Assembly (NCBI GenBank): GCA_024698065.1
Contig: JAILRR010000002.1
Coordinates: forward strand, 1 to 23,008
Reading direction: 5' to 3'
Source of the DNA: Bacilli bacterium
GTDB lineage: Bacteria; Bacillota_I; Bacilli_A; RFN20; CAG-826
Length of the DNA: 23,008 nt
Below the pieces are notes generated by a model. It searched no databases. It saw only the letters and a program-made list of their open reading frames with translations, and was not told where the DNA came from. Numbering within the stretch: position 1 is the first letter of the stretch; each line of letters opens with the position of its first letter. The translations under genes were made by a program, and so were the position numbers. Shown in pieces: positions 1 through 6,103 of this stretch.

Positions 1-298
1 GCTGAGCCTGGGAGATGTGACCGACAATCTGCTTTGGGTTGCCAGAGCCTTTGGTAAGGCCGGCAGCTTTGAGAATCAAGGGAGCAGCTGGAGTGGTCTT
101 GATCTCGAAATCGTATGACTTATCTTCATAAGCCGTGATGATGACAGGGACGATTTGACCCTTTCTGTCAGCCGTCTTCGCGTTGAAGTCGGTGCAGAAT
201 TTCGCCATCTGAACACCCGCGGAAGCGAGTTTTGGTCCTGGATGGGCGTCTCCGCCTGGGAGCTCCATCTTCAGTTGTTTAGCGATTCTTTTTGCCAT
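1..298 (-). CDS. rplK: Ribosomal protein L11, 5' part (runs off the window)
   Basis: The minus strand encodes 99 residues beginning MAKRIAKQLKMELPGG and continuing with FNAKTADRKGQIVPVIITAYEDKSYDF-type L11 sequence, then TTPAAPLILKAAGLTKGSGNP. L11 forms the GTPase-associated stalk base of the 50S subunit with 23S rRNA. The start is fixed by AGGAGG (306-311, minus strand) 7 nt before the ATG. The N-domain segment that usually reads PAPPVGPALGQAG is shortened here to PGPKLASAG; I remember a similar short form from Mollicutes L11 proteins, which is the best lineage hint in the window. The C-terminal RNA-binding domain is outside the window. Its usual upstream neighbour nusG lies about 14.8 kb away, so this gene must use its own promoter (see 398-426). 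Confidence 0.95.
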   Translation of the reverse strand, partial: MAKRIAKQLKMELPGGDAHPGPKLASAGVQMAKFCTDFNAKTADRKGQIVPVIITAYEDKSYDFEIKTTPAAPLILKAAGLTKGSGNPKQIVGHISQAQ

Positions 299-339
299 GT
301 GTTTTCCTCCTAATGGAATTTAGCATGCAGTGGCTTATC

Positions 340-388
340 GGAACGCCGCTAAACGTTCCTACCACGCTGTACGCATATAGAAATGCGT
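340..388 (-). promoter_or_regulatory. Two hairpins in the rplK leader
   Basis: Between the predicted start site and the rplK Shine-Dalgarno the leader can form ACGCAT/ATGCGT (371-388, 6-nt loop) and GGAACG/CGTTCC (340-359, loop TTTAGCGG on the minus strand). L11-L1 operons are often autoregulated by L1 binding a leader hairpin. Whether either hairpin mimics the L1 site of 23S rRNA cannot be decided by eye. Confidence 0.4.
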
Positions 389-397
389 GCGGATATA

Positions 398-426
398 AAT
401 ATACGCGTGTGAAATCTTCCTTTCAA
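398..426 (-). promoter_or_regulatory. Promoter of rplK
   Basis: Minus strand: TTGAAA (-35, 421-426), a 17-bp spacer, then TATATT (-10, 398-403). Transcription should start near 391, giving a leader of about 92 nt before rplK. Seen directly; activity is inferred. Confidence 0.7.
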
Positions 427-626
427 CAAGAAAATGAAAAATCGCGAAAAGAAAGACGGCATCGAGTGTTTATTCACATTCGAAAAATAGAGCGAAAAAA
501 CAAAATATCCCCTGCAAAACCCCATTATTCTTCAAAAAACAGGCACTCAGAAAGGCCGTTAAAAAAGTTTTTTGGAAGGCAATTATAGGCATCACGCTTC
601 ATGGTACATACGCGACAAATATCGTG
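427..626. other. AT-rich intergenic region between divergent rplK and M6 lipoprotein genes
   Basis: The whole gap between rplK and the next gene is 299-638. The rplK-proximal part holds its leader and promoter, and the last bases hold the -10 of the plus-strand gene. In 427-626 I see only A-rich sequence, with no convincing gene, RNA or repeat; short reading frames there have no Shine-Dalgarno and no recognisable product. Confidence 0.6.
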
Positions 627-632
627 TATAAT
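627..632 (+). promoter_or_regulatory. -10 box of the M6 lipoprotein gene (leaderless start)
   Basis: A perfect TATAAT ends 6 nt before the ATG at 639, so transcription should begin at about the start codon itself. The -35 is weak (TACATA at 605-610, 16-bp spacing). No Shine-Dalgarno lies between the -10 and the ATG. Confidence 0.6.
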
Positions 633-638
633 GGGCAC

Positions 639-2309
639 ATGAAAAAGAACACTTTTGCCAAAATTGCCCTCGTTCTTGCTGGCGCCCTTTCGCTTGCAAG
701 CTGCGACTTAGGCTCATTTATCAAAATCTTAACTAGCCTCACCCCTATAGGCGCTAACATCGACGATGACCGCGAGAATCGCGAAATCAAACTCGAGTAC
801 GAAACCGGAGAAGGTTTTCTTGCGACTGAGACCAAATACGACTACGAACTCATCAACGACTCCACCGCTAACTTCCCTTGCAGGGCTTATGGCGATATCA
901 AATTGCTTGTCATCCCGGTCAAGATCAAGGGATATGAAAATGTCGCTACCCAAGACAACCTGACCAAAATCAAAAACGCCTTTTTCGGCGAAACCAAGCA
1001 GACAGGTTGGGAGTCAGTAAGTTCCTTCTACAAGAAGTCCTCTTATGGTCTCCTTAATATCGGTGGCACCGTTACCGATGAGTGGTATGACTGCGGTCTC
1101 ACCACCGATGAGCTTACCGCTTTGGAGCCTGCCCCTGGCACCAACAATTCCGGTTCATTCGATAAGACTTGGCCTATTTTGGAAGGAGCCGTCGATTGGT
1201 ATAAAACGACTTACCACGACAATTGCACCCAATTCGATAATGATGGCGATGGTCTTATTGATGGTGTCTGGCTCGTCTATGGCGCCCCAAACCACAAAAA
1301 CAAATCAAGCCTCAACGAGAAGCTCTTCTGGGCTTATAACTTCAAGGATTACTCCGTCGACATCAATGCCAGAGTCCCTTCCAATCCAGTCGGCTATAGC
1401 TATTGCTGGGCTTCCTATGACTTCATGGAGGCCGGAGGATATGGCTCAGGTGCAGAACAAGTTGACGCCCACACCTACATCCACGAAACCGGACATCTTT
1501 TAGGCCTAGAGGATTACTACGTCTCAAACTTACATCCAGGCGAGTTGAACTATGGTCCAATGGGTGGACTCGACATGATGGACTATAACATCCTTGACCA
1601 CAACGCTTGGAGCAAATACTCCTATGGTTGGATCAAACCTTATGTCGTAAGCGATTCTTGCGAAATCACCCTTAAGCCAAGCTGCACCTCCGGCCAGGCT
1701 ATCATCCTCCCGACTTCCAAAGGCTTTAATGGCAGTGCTTTCGATGAGTTCATCATGATGGAGTACTACACCCCTGATGTCCTCAATTACCAAGATTCGT
1801 TCTTTGGCTATTCCTCCTATCCTCATGGCTTCACCGAGAACGGTGTCCGCATCTACCATGTTGATGCCAGAATCGCCACGTCGACAACCTCTGGCGCCAC
1901 TGCCACCTATGATGACAACTTCGAGCCAAATGATGAGAGAGCGATGGTTGCTGCCAGCAACTCTAGCGGCATCAACAAGAGGAACACTGAGAGATTCCTT
2001 AAAGCTTCATCCCTTCCAGAGTACTTCCTCAAGTTCCGTTTAATCCAGGAATTGGATTGCGAGCACAAGAGAAATTTCGACACTGAAAAACAGGTTGTCG
2101 CTGGCAGAGAAGTCGGATGCTTCGCCGATAACAGCACCCTCTTCCAGAATGGCGACACCTTCAACTATTCTTCCTATAAAGAAAGCTTCCCTAACTACGT
2201 TTATGGCGGAAACGAAACCATGAACGACGGAGGCACTCTCCCATGGAACGTCACCTTCTCTGAAAGCAGCGACTCAAGTATCAAAGTCACTATCACCAAA
2301 CAGAGCTAA
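639..2309 (+). CDS. M6-family (immune inhibitor A-like) metalloprotease lipoprotein
   Basis: This is a predicted secreted zinc protease anchored as a lipoprotein, 556 residues. Residues 1-22 are a lipoprotein signal (MKKNTFAK, hydrophobic stretch, lipobox LASC with Cys22). The catalytic motif HETGHLLGLEDYY lies at residues 282-294, matching the HExxHxxGxxD pattern of peptidase M6, followed by GGLDMMDYN, which resembles the conserved GxxDxMD segment of that family. An acidic run DNDGDGLIDG (200-209) looks like a calcium-binding loop. I chose ATG 639 over the in-frame GTG 624 because the latter lies within the promoter and would spoil the signal peptide. The stop abuts the stop of the convergent transporter gene with no base between and no terminator visible. 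The substrate cannot be inferred; family members degrade host or matrix proteins. Confidence 0.85.
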   Translation: MKKNTFAKIALVLAGALSLASCDLGSFIKILTSLTPIGANIDDDRENREIKLEYETGEGFLATETKYDYELINDSTANFPCRAYGDIKLLVIPVKIKGYENVATQDNLTKIKNAFFGETKQTGWESVSSFYKKSSYGLLNIGGTVTDEWYDCGLTTDELTALEPAPGTNNSGSFDKTWPILEGAVDWYKTTYHDNCTQFDNDGDGLIDGVWLVYGAPNHKNKSSLNEKLFWAYNFKDYSVDINARVPSNPVGYSYCWASYDFMEAGGYGSGAEQVDAHTYIHETGHLLGLEDYYVSNLHPGELNYGPMGGLDMMDYNILDHNAWSKYSYGWIKPYVVSDSCEITLKPSCTSGQAIILPTSKGFNGSAFDEFIMMEYYTPDVLNYQDSFFGYSSYPHGFTENGVRIYHVDARIATSTTSGATATYDDNFEPNDERAMVAASNSSGINKRNTERFLKASSLPEYFLKFRLIQELDCEHKRNFDTEKQVVAGREVGCFADNSTLFQNGDTFNYSSYKESFPNYVYGGNETMNDGGTLPWNVTFSESSDSSIKVTITKQS

Positions 2310-3521
2310 TTATCTATTTTGTTCAAGATTTGCAGGGGATTTATCATCCTCTGCTTTCTTTTTATAGGCGTGTGTGAACAAAAGAATGATGATGCCCGCA
2401 AGAAGCATCGCAGCGAGGATATAGAAGTAATTGATGAAGCCGATCGCGTTATAGATAAAGGACGACACAAGGTTGATGATTCCGCAGAAAACATAAGTCG
2501 CTCCCGTTGCTAAAGAGCAGGCTTTTGAACAGGCTTTGATGCCAACGATTTCCTGGGTGAAGAGGACAAGGCTAACAAGGCCAAATCCATAGCCGACTCC
2601 TCGTAAGATGAAAACCACCCACAAGAGGGCAGTGAAGTCACTTATTAAGGCGCTAGAAAGGACAGCGGCGAGTTGAATCGCGCAAGAAAGGACAAGGATC
2701 CTCTTTTGCGTTTTGATAACCTTTTGGAAAAGAGGAAGAGAAAGCATGATGGCCATCTCCACGACGACTCTCACGACAGTCCAGATGGCAGTCTCACCGT
2801 CTGTGAGTCCACCACCTCCGCTTGTCATGAAAATCGGGAGGATGTAGTTAAAGTTGTTCAAAGCGCCATAGAACAAAGCGCTGAAAGCCAAAAGGAGCCA
2901 AACGTTCTTGTTGGCGAAGAACTCTTTGTTGTTGATCCTTTGTTCAGGGACGACTTGTCCTCTTCTTTCTTCGTCTGGTCTAACAAGGAAGAAAGAGATA
3001 GGAAGCATCGCTAAGATGAATAAAGCACCGATATTGAAGAAAATCGTATATCCAATCTTATCTAAGAAGAAGTATCCGAAGAGGCTTCCGCATACATAAG
3101 CTAATGAACCCATGATTCTGATCGTGCTGAATGGGATGTTGTGTCTTTTCGCCGAGTTGGCGCCCATGCCATCAATAAGGCCGAAGAAGCAGGAATTATG
3201 CATCGCGGTCAAGATGGTGATCGGAAGGAGCCACCAGAAGTTTTGGGTAAGGCCAAAGCAACCTAAGAAGATGGCTTCGATGACCGAGATGATTCGGATA
3301 AGGAAAACGTTCCTCTTCCAGGATGTTTCGAAGAAGGAATAGAAAAGATTGCCAATGAAGAAAGCAAAAGGCACGGAAGCAAGGAGAATCGATTTCTCTA
3401 ACTCTCCTAAGCCTGCGCAGCTCGCGAAATACAAAGAGAAGAACGGGGTGAATAAAGCGTCGCCAAAATAGAGGGCGAAAGTGAGAAGTCGGTAGATGTG
3501 GGTGTTGCGTCTGCTTTCCAT
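2310..3521 (-). CDS. Major facilitator superfamily transporter (MFS_1-like), 12 helices
   Basis: A 403-residue integral membrane protein with about twelve hydrophobic segments. The first begins near residue 10 (LLTFALYFGDALFTPFFSLYF), and a positively charged central loop (residues about 185-205, VRPDEERRGQVVPEQR) separates two six-helix halves. The sequence IRIMGSLAYVCGSLFGYFF in the first half resembles the LacY/nucleoside-permease-like MFS_1 subgroup. The short charged tail KKKAEDD is cytosolic. It starts 3 nt after the stop of the upstream XRE/zinc-ribbon gene, so the two are very likely co-transcribed, and the XRE protein may regulate export or uptake of the same compound. The substrate is unknown. 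I see no strong Shine-Dalgarno; translation may be coupled to the upstream gene. Confidence 0.85.
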   Translation of the reverse strand: MESRRNTHIYRLLTFALYFGDALFTPFFSLYFASCAGLGELEKSILLASVPFAFFIGNLFYSFFETSWKRNVFLIRIISVIEAIFLGCFGLTQNFWWLLPITILTAMHNSCFFGLIDGMGANSAKRHNIPFSTIRIMGSLAYVCGSLFGYFFLDKIGYTIFFNIGALFILAMLPISFFLVRPDEERRGQVVPEQRINNKEFFANKNVWLLLAFSALFYGALNNFNYILPIFMTSGGGGLTDGETAIWTVVRVVVEMAIMLSLPLFQKVIKTQKRILVLSCAIQLAAVLSSALISDFTALLWVVFILRGVGYGFGLVSLVLFTQEIVGIKACSKACSLATGATYVFCGIINLVSSFIYNAIGFINYFYILAAMLLAGIIILLFTHAYKKKAEDDKSPANLEQNR

Positions 3522-3524
3522 ATC

Positions 3525-4481
3525 CTAGATGCGATTTGCCTTAAGGCTATTTAGCTCCTCTTTTAGATTCTTGGCGGATATTCCCCATGTGAACATTGAG
3601 AAGAAAGCCATGAGTAAAGAAAACGGCACATAAATCAATGAAGCGCCTACCGCCAAAGAGGCGGCGACCATGACTTTAACCGTACCCATGAAAAGGACGT
3701 TGTTTTGACTCTTGAAAACACGGGAAATCGGAACGGCGAAAAGGTACTTTGCCGCGTTATAAACACCCCTACCAACCCAAAGGTTTTGGGCTAGTGTTAC
3801 AAAGGTGAAAGAAAAGGAAATATACCCTAGTAATAAAGAGGTTATTGAGAGGCCTACTTTGAGTCTCAAAGAGAGGTCGTATTTGAAGAAATTGAAGCCA
3901 TTCCAAACGAAGACAAATGTCGCAAATAATGCGATGACTGCGATTAAAATCCCCGACAAAACCGCTCTCTTTTTGACTTTTGAGAGGCCGTCAATTTTTT
4001 CCCTAACGCCCTTCTGGCTTTTAAGTTTTTGCTCCTCCAAAAGGAAGTCGCAACAGGTCTCGCAGAAGTAGTCATATCCACCCACTTTTGGGTCATAGGT
4101 ATAGACCACTTCCTCGACCGGATTTTTGAGGAATTCGCTCTTGATGACTTTCTCAGCTTTTCCGGTTCCGTATATGTCACCTTCAAGGATCGGTTTGCCG
4201 CATCTTGCGCAGTGTCCAAGCACCAAACGTTTCTTGGTCTTGGGGGTCTTGATTGTTGTCTTTTTTGACGAGGTTGGCGAGGCGATAAATTCATTGATAT
4301 CCGCATCAAAGAATTTGGCGATTCTTTCGATTGTCTCATCATCAGGCAAACGAGCCCCTTCACACCACTGCTCCACCAAAGCAGGAAGCACGCCTAAAGA
4401 AGCGGCTAGAACGCTCTTAGTCACCCCTTTTTTGGAGAGATAGTAGTTAAGTTGTGAAGTGAAATTAGACTGCTTGCTCAT
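3525..4481 (-). CDS. XRE-family HTH protein with zinc ribbon and C-terminal membrane domain
   Basis: A 318-residue multidomain protein. Residues about 5-65 form an XRE-type helix-turn-helix (NYYLSKKGVTKSVLAASLGV, then ETIERIAKFFD). After a Lys/Thr-rich linker come two paired cysteines, CARC and, about 50 residues later, CETCC, which look like a treble-clef or zinc-ribbon metal site. The C-terminal half has three to four hydrophobic segments (for example SGILIAVIALFATFVFVW and LIYVPFSLLMAFFSMF), ending in a short charged tail. It therefore looks like a membrane-tethered DNA-binding regulator. I prefer ATG 4481 (MSKQSN); an in-frame ATG at 4499 is possible, but TATGAT at 4495-4500 could be its -10. 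No Shine-Dalgarno precedes either. The downstream MFS gene follows after 3 nt. Target and signal are unknown. Confidence 0.7.
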   Translation of the reverse strand: MSKQSNFTSQLNYYLSKKGVTKSVLAASLGVLPALVEQWCEGARLPDDETIERIAKFFDADINEFIASPTSSKKTTIKTPKTKKRLVLGHCARCGKPILEGDIYGTGKAEKVIKSEFLKNPVEEVVYTYDPKVGGYDYFCETCCDFLLEEQKLKSQKGVREKIDGLSKVKKRAVLSGILIAVIALFATFVFVWNGFNFFKYDLSLRLKVGLSITSLLLGYISFSFTFVTLAQNLWVGRGVYNAAKYLFAVPISRVFKSQNNVLFMGTVKVMVAASLAVGASLIYVPFSLLMAFFSMFTWGISAKNLKEELNSLKANRI

Positions 4482-4499
4482 ATCTAACGTGGAAATCAT

Positions 4500-4711
4500 A
4501 AACTGCTTTTTTTGGAAAGGGAAAATGAAAACGCTTTTTTGAATGGAAACTAATGTTTACTTAGCGGCCAAACCATCCAGAGACCCATGTAAAAACAGGG
4601 GATTTATCTTGTGCACAACGTACAATGTTTTTCTAAAAAAGCAAGGAAACATGGGAATTACGCCATTTTGGGCAAAAATACACGCTCACATGTAATTAAG
4701 TATTTTCCTTG
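4500..4711. other. Non-coding region between the XRE gene and the riboswitch-led operon
   Basis: Intergenic DNA between divergent units. It contains a 10-bp palindrome TTGTGCACAA (4609-4618) just upstream of TACAAT (4621-4626), which could be an operator/promoter pair but lacks a good -35. I see no gene, tRNA or repeat here. Confidence 0.5.
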
Positions 4712-4717
4712 TAAAAT
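4712..4717 (+). promoter_or_regulatory. Possible -10 box for the surface-protein operon
   Basis: TAAAAT lies about 25-30 nt upstream of the riboswitch core and would place the transcript start near 4724. No good -35 hexamer is found 16-18 bp upstream, so this assignment is weak. Confidence 0.35.
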
Positions 4718-4741
4718 TTCTCCACGCGTGCGAAGATAGTC

Positions 4742-4814
4742 GTGTCAAAAGCAAAACCGGAGTAATTCGGCGACGCAAAACTACAGGGCCCTTAGGGGTA
4801 GCCAGCTGCCGTTA
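4742..4814 (+). ncRNA. GEMM-I (cyclic di-GMP class I) riboswitch aptamer
   Basis: The core pattern of the class is present in order. GCAAAACC (4751-4758) leads into a stem CCGGA/TTCGG closed by the GNRA tetraloop GTAA (4757-4770). Then comes the hallmark GACGCAAAA (4772-4780), and a second arm CTAC/GTAG (4781-4784 with 4798-4801) with inner CCC-TTA-GGG. The aptamer finishes with GCCAGCTGCCG (4801-4811), the typical 3' end. GEMM-I aptamers bind cyclic di-GMP or, in some variants, 3',3'-cGAMP. I could not define a convincing 5' strand for helix P1 by eye. The riboswitch sits about 85 nt before the first gene of a four-gene surface-protein operon, a classic target for cyclic-dinucleotide control of adhesion. 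Confidence 0.85.
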
Positions 4815-4832
4815 AGGGAGTTGGCGGTTTTT
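4801..4832 (+). terminator. Riboswitch expression platform: intrinsic terminator overlapping the aptamer
   Basis: GCCAGCT (4801-4807) can pair with AGTTGGC (4819-4825), seven pairs with one G-T wobble, 11-nt loop, followed by GG and a T run (4828-4832, then ATTT). The 5' arm is the conserved 3' end of the aptamer, so folding of the ligand-bound aptamer should block the terminator. That predicts an ON switch: ligand promotes read-through. Confidence 0.7.
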
Positions 4833-4838
4833 ATTTCT

Positions 4839-4889
4839 AGGGCCCTCTCCCAAAGCGGGCGTCTTTGACCGCCCGTCTACCCAAAGGAG
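4839..4889 (+). promoter_or_regulatory. Leader hairpin and Shine-Dalgarno before the first operon gene
   Basis: Downstream of the terminator the leader has a second copy of AGGGCCCT (4839-4846; first copy inside the aptamer at 4785-4792), a hairpin CGGGCGTC/GAC-C-GCCCG with a TTT loop (4856-4875), and AAAGGAG (4883-4889) 9 nt before the GTG start at 4899. The two self-complementary AGGGCCCT copies could pair with each other in an alternative fold. Confidence 0.5.
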
Positions 4890-4898
4890 CTGCGCTTA

Positions 4899-6101
4899 GT
4901 GAAAAAGAAGACGTACTTAATAGTAGGCTTGTTCCTAGCTGCGACACTTGCAGTCGGGTCTTTTTCTGCTGTCACGCTCGCGTGGATAATGCGCGCTTCT
5001 GCAATCGAAGGCATTCGTGTAGACGCTTCCTCGCTTGGTCTTAGCCTAACTGAGCAAAAGCTCTACAAATATGTCTTCCCAAGGTACAAGGATTCGAACG
5101 GTAACGACACCAACATCGTCGATTATCTATCCCAAGGCGAAGCCAAAACTGTGTCTGGGGACGCAAACATGAATCCTTTAGACCCAACATACCTCAATAT
5201 CCAGCATATCCTAAGCCAAGATGGCATCGGGATGTTGAACACTAGCCTTGCTCTCGAATTCTCTTTTAGCGTGACCTACACAACCTCAATCGACCTTTAT
5301 GTTTTAGCAGAAAGGGAATATGACTCGTTCGTCCCTAGCGTTACAGACGCCAAGAGAGTATCGGATTATATACATTTCGACCTTTTCCGAGACACTGAAA
5401 TAGCAGGTTACCTTAACTCACCTTTGGAAAACAACGTCTTTAAAGGCAACGGTACAAAAAAAGATTTCGTTTTAACAAGCGATCCCTCGGGGATAGCCAG
5501 CGTTACCGTTGGTGGTGAGGCAACTAACGCTTACAGTAGGGATGGCAAAACGATTACTTTCGATTCCGCTCCAGCCAACAATGCCGAGATAGTCATCAAT
5601 TACTCGACAATCTGGCACGCCGTGAAAAAAGCCTCTGAAGAAAAGGCTGAGACAAATGGCAACAAAACCGATGTATTCGAGGGTGATGGAACAAACACGT
5701 CATTTGACACCTCATTCTATCCAAAAACAACGCCAACTGTTACGGTTGACGACGTAACGCTTTCTGAATCTGATTTTACCTACGTAGGACAAACAGTGAC
5801 CCTTAATTCAGCGCCAAATATTGGCGCAAGAGTCGCCATTTCCTATTCGCACTCAACGACTCACACTTCTTTCCCGTTTAAAGAAGACAGAATGGCGATG
5901 GAGGATTTCCATCTCGTTCTCGACAGACCAAGCTCTGAAACGACAACCAACTACAAGTTCTATCTCAACATCGAATACAATTACGATCTCGCGTCTTCAG
6001 ACAGCTTATTTAACTTCTTCACTACTGGACGTTTAGGCAAAACCTATGCACTCGATAAAGACTATCGCCTTTCTTTTGGCGTGAAGCAGGGGGCCAAGTA
6101 A
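4899..6101 (+). CDS. TasA/SipW-type secreted surface protein with two inserted repeat modules
   Basis: A 400-residue exported protein. The N-terminus MKKKTYLIVGLFLAATLAVG...SAVTLAWI resembles the SipW-dependent signal peptides of TasA/camelysin-type matrix proteins, where a hydrophobic stretch ends in (F/L)AW(F/I). The mature part is beta-rich. Two copies of the operon's shared module sit inside it, at residues about 180-236 (VFKGNGTKKDF ... ITFDSAPANNAEIVINY) and 259-317 (VFEGDGTNTSF ... VTLNSAPNIGARVAISY), between an N-terminal strand-rich half and a C-terminal segment LVLDRPSSETTTNYKFYLNIEY. No LPxTG or C-terminal membrane anchor is present. It starts with GTG, set by AAAGGAG 9 nt upstream, and the next gene follows after 2 nt. 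First gene after the riboswitch. The function as a fibre or matrix subunit is inferred. Confidence 0.75.
   Translation: MKKKTYLIVGLFLAATLAVGSFSAVTLAWIMRASAIEGIRVDASSLGLSLTEQKLYKYVFPRYKDSNGNDTNIVDYLSQGEAKTVSGDANMNPLDPTYLNIQHILSQDGIGMLNTSLALEFSFSVTYTTSIDLYVLAEREYDSFVPSVTDAKRVSDYIHFDLFRDTEIAGYLNSPLENNVFKGNGTKKDFVLTSDPSGIASVTVGGEATNAYSRDGKTITFDSAPANNAEIVINYSTIWHAVKKASEEKAETNGNKTDVFEGDGTNTSFDTSFYPKTTPTVTVDDVTLSESDFTYVGQTVTLNSAPNIGARVAISYSHSTTHTSFPFKEDRMAMEDFHLVLDRPSSETTTNYKFYLNIEYNYDLASSDSLFNFFTTGRLGKTYALDKDYRLSFGVKQGAK
5436..5606 (+). repeat. Shared surface module, copy 1
   Basis: Protein pattern VFKGNGTKKDF, then VTVGGEATNAYS, then ITFDSAPANNAEIVINY. First of seven copies of the module found in all four operon proteins. 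Confidence 0.75.
5673..5849 (+). repeat. Shared surface module, copy 2
   Basis: Protein pattern VFEGDGTNTSF, VTVDDVTLSESDFTY, VTLNSAPNIGARVAISY. It lies 22 codons after copy 1 in the same protein. Confidence 0.75.
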
Positions 6102-6103
6102 TT

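Noticed and set aside
292..588. Plus-strand reading frame of 98 codons between rplK and the M6 gene
   Set aside because: It overlaps the rplK start region, promoter and leader, has no ribosome site, and its low-complexity basic product resembles no protein family.
624..638. GTG start at 624 for the M6 lipoprotein
   Set aside because: The GTG overlaps the -10 region, has no Shine-Dalgarno, and would place MYNGH before a good lipoprotein signal.
4609..4626. TTGTGCACAA palindrome followed by TACAAT as a promoter/operator
   Set aside because: No acceptable -35 and no gene reading from it that is not better explained by the later -10; kept only as a note in the intergenic entry.
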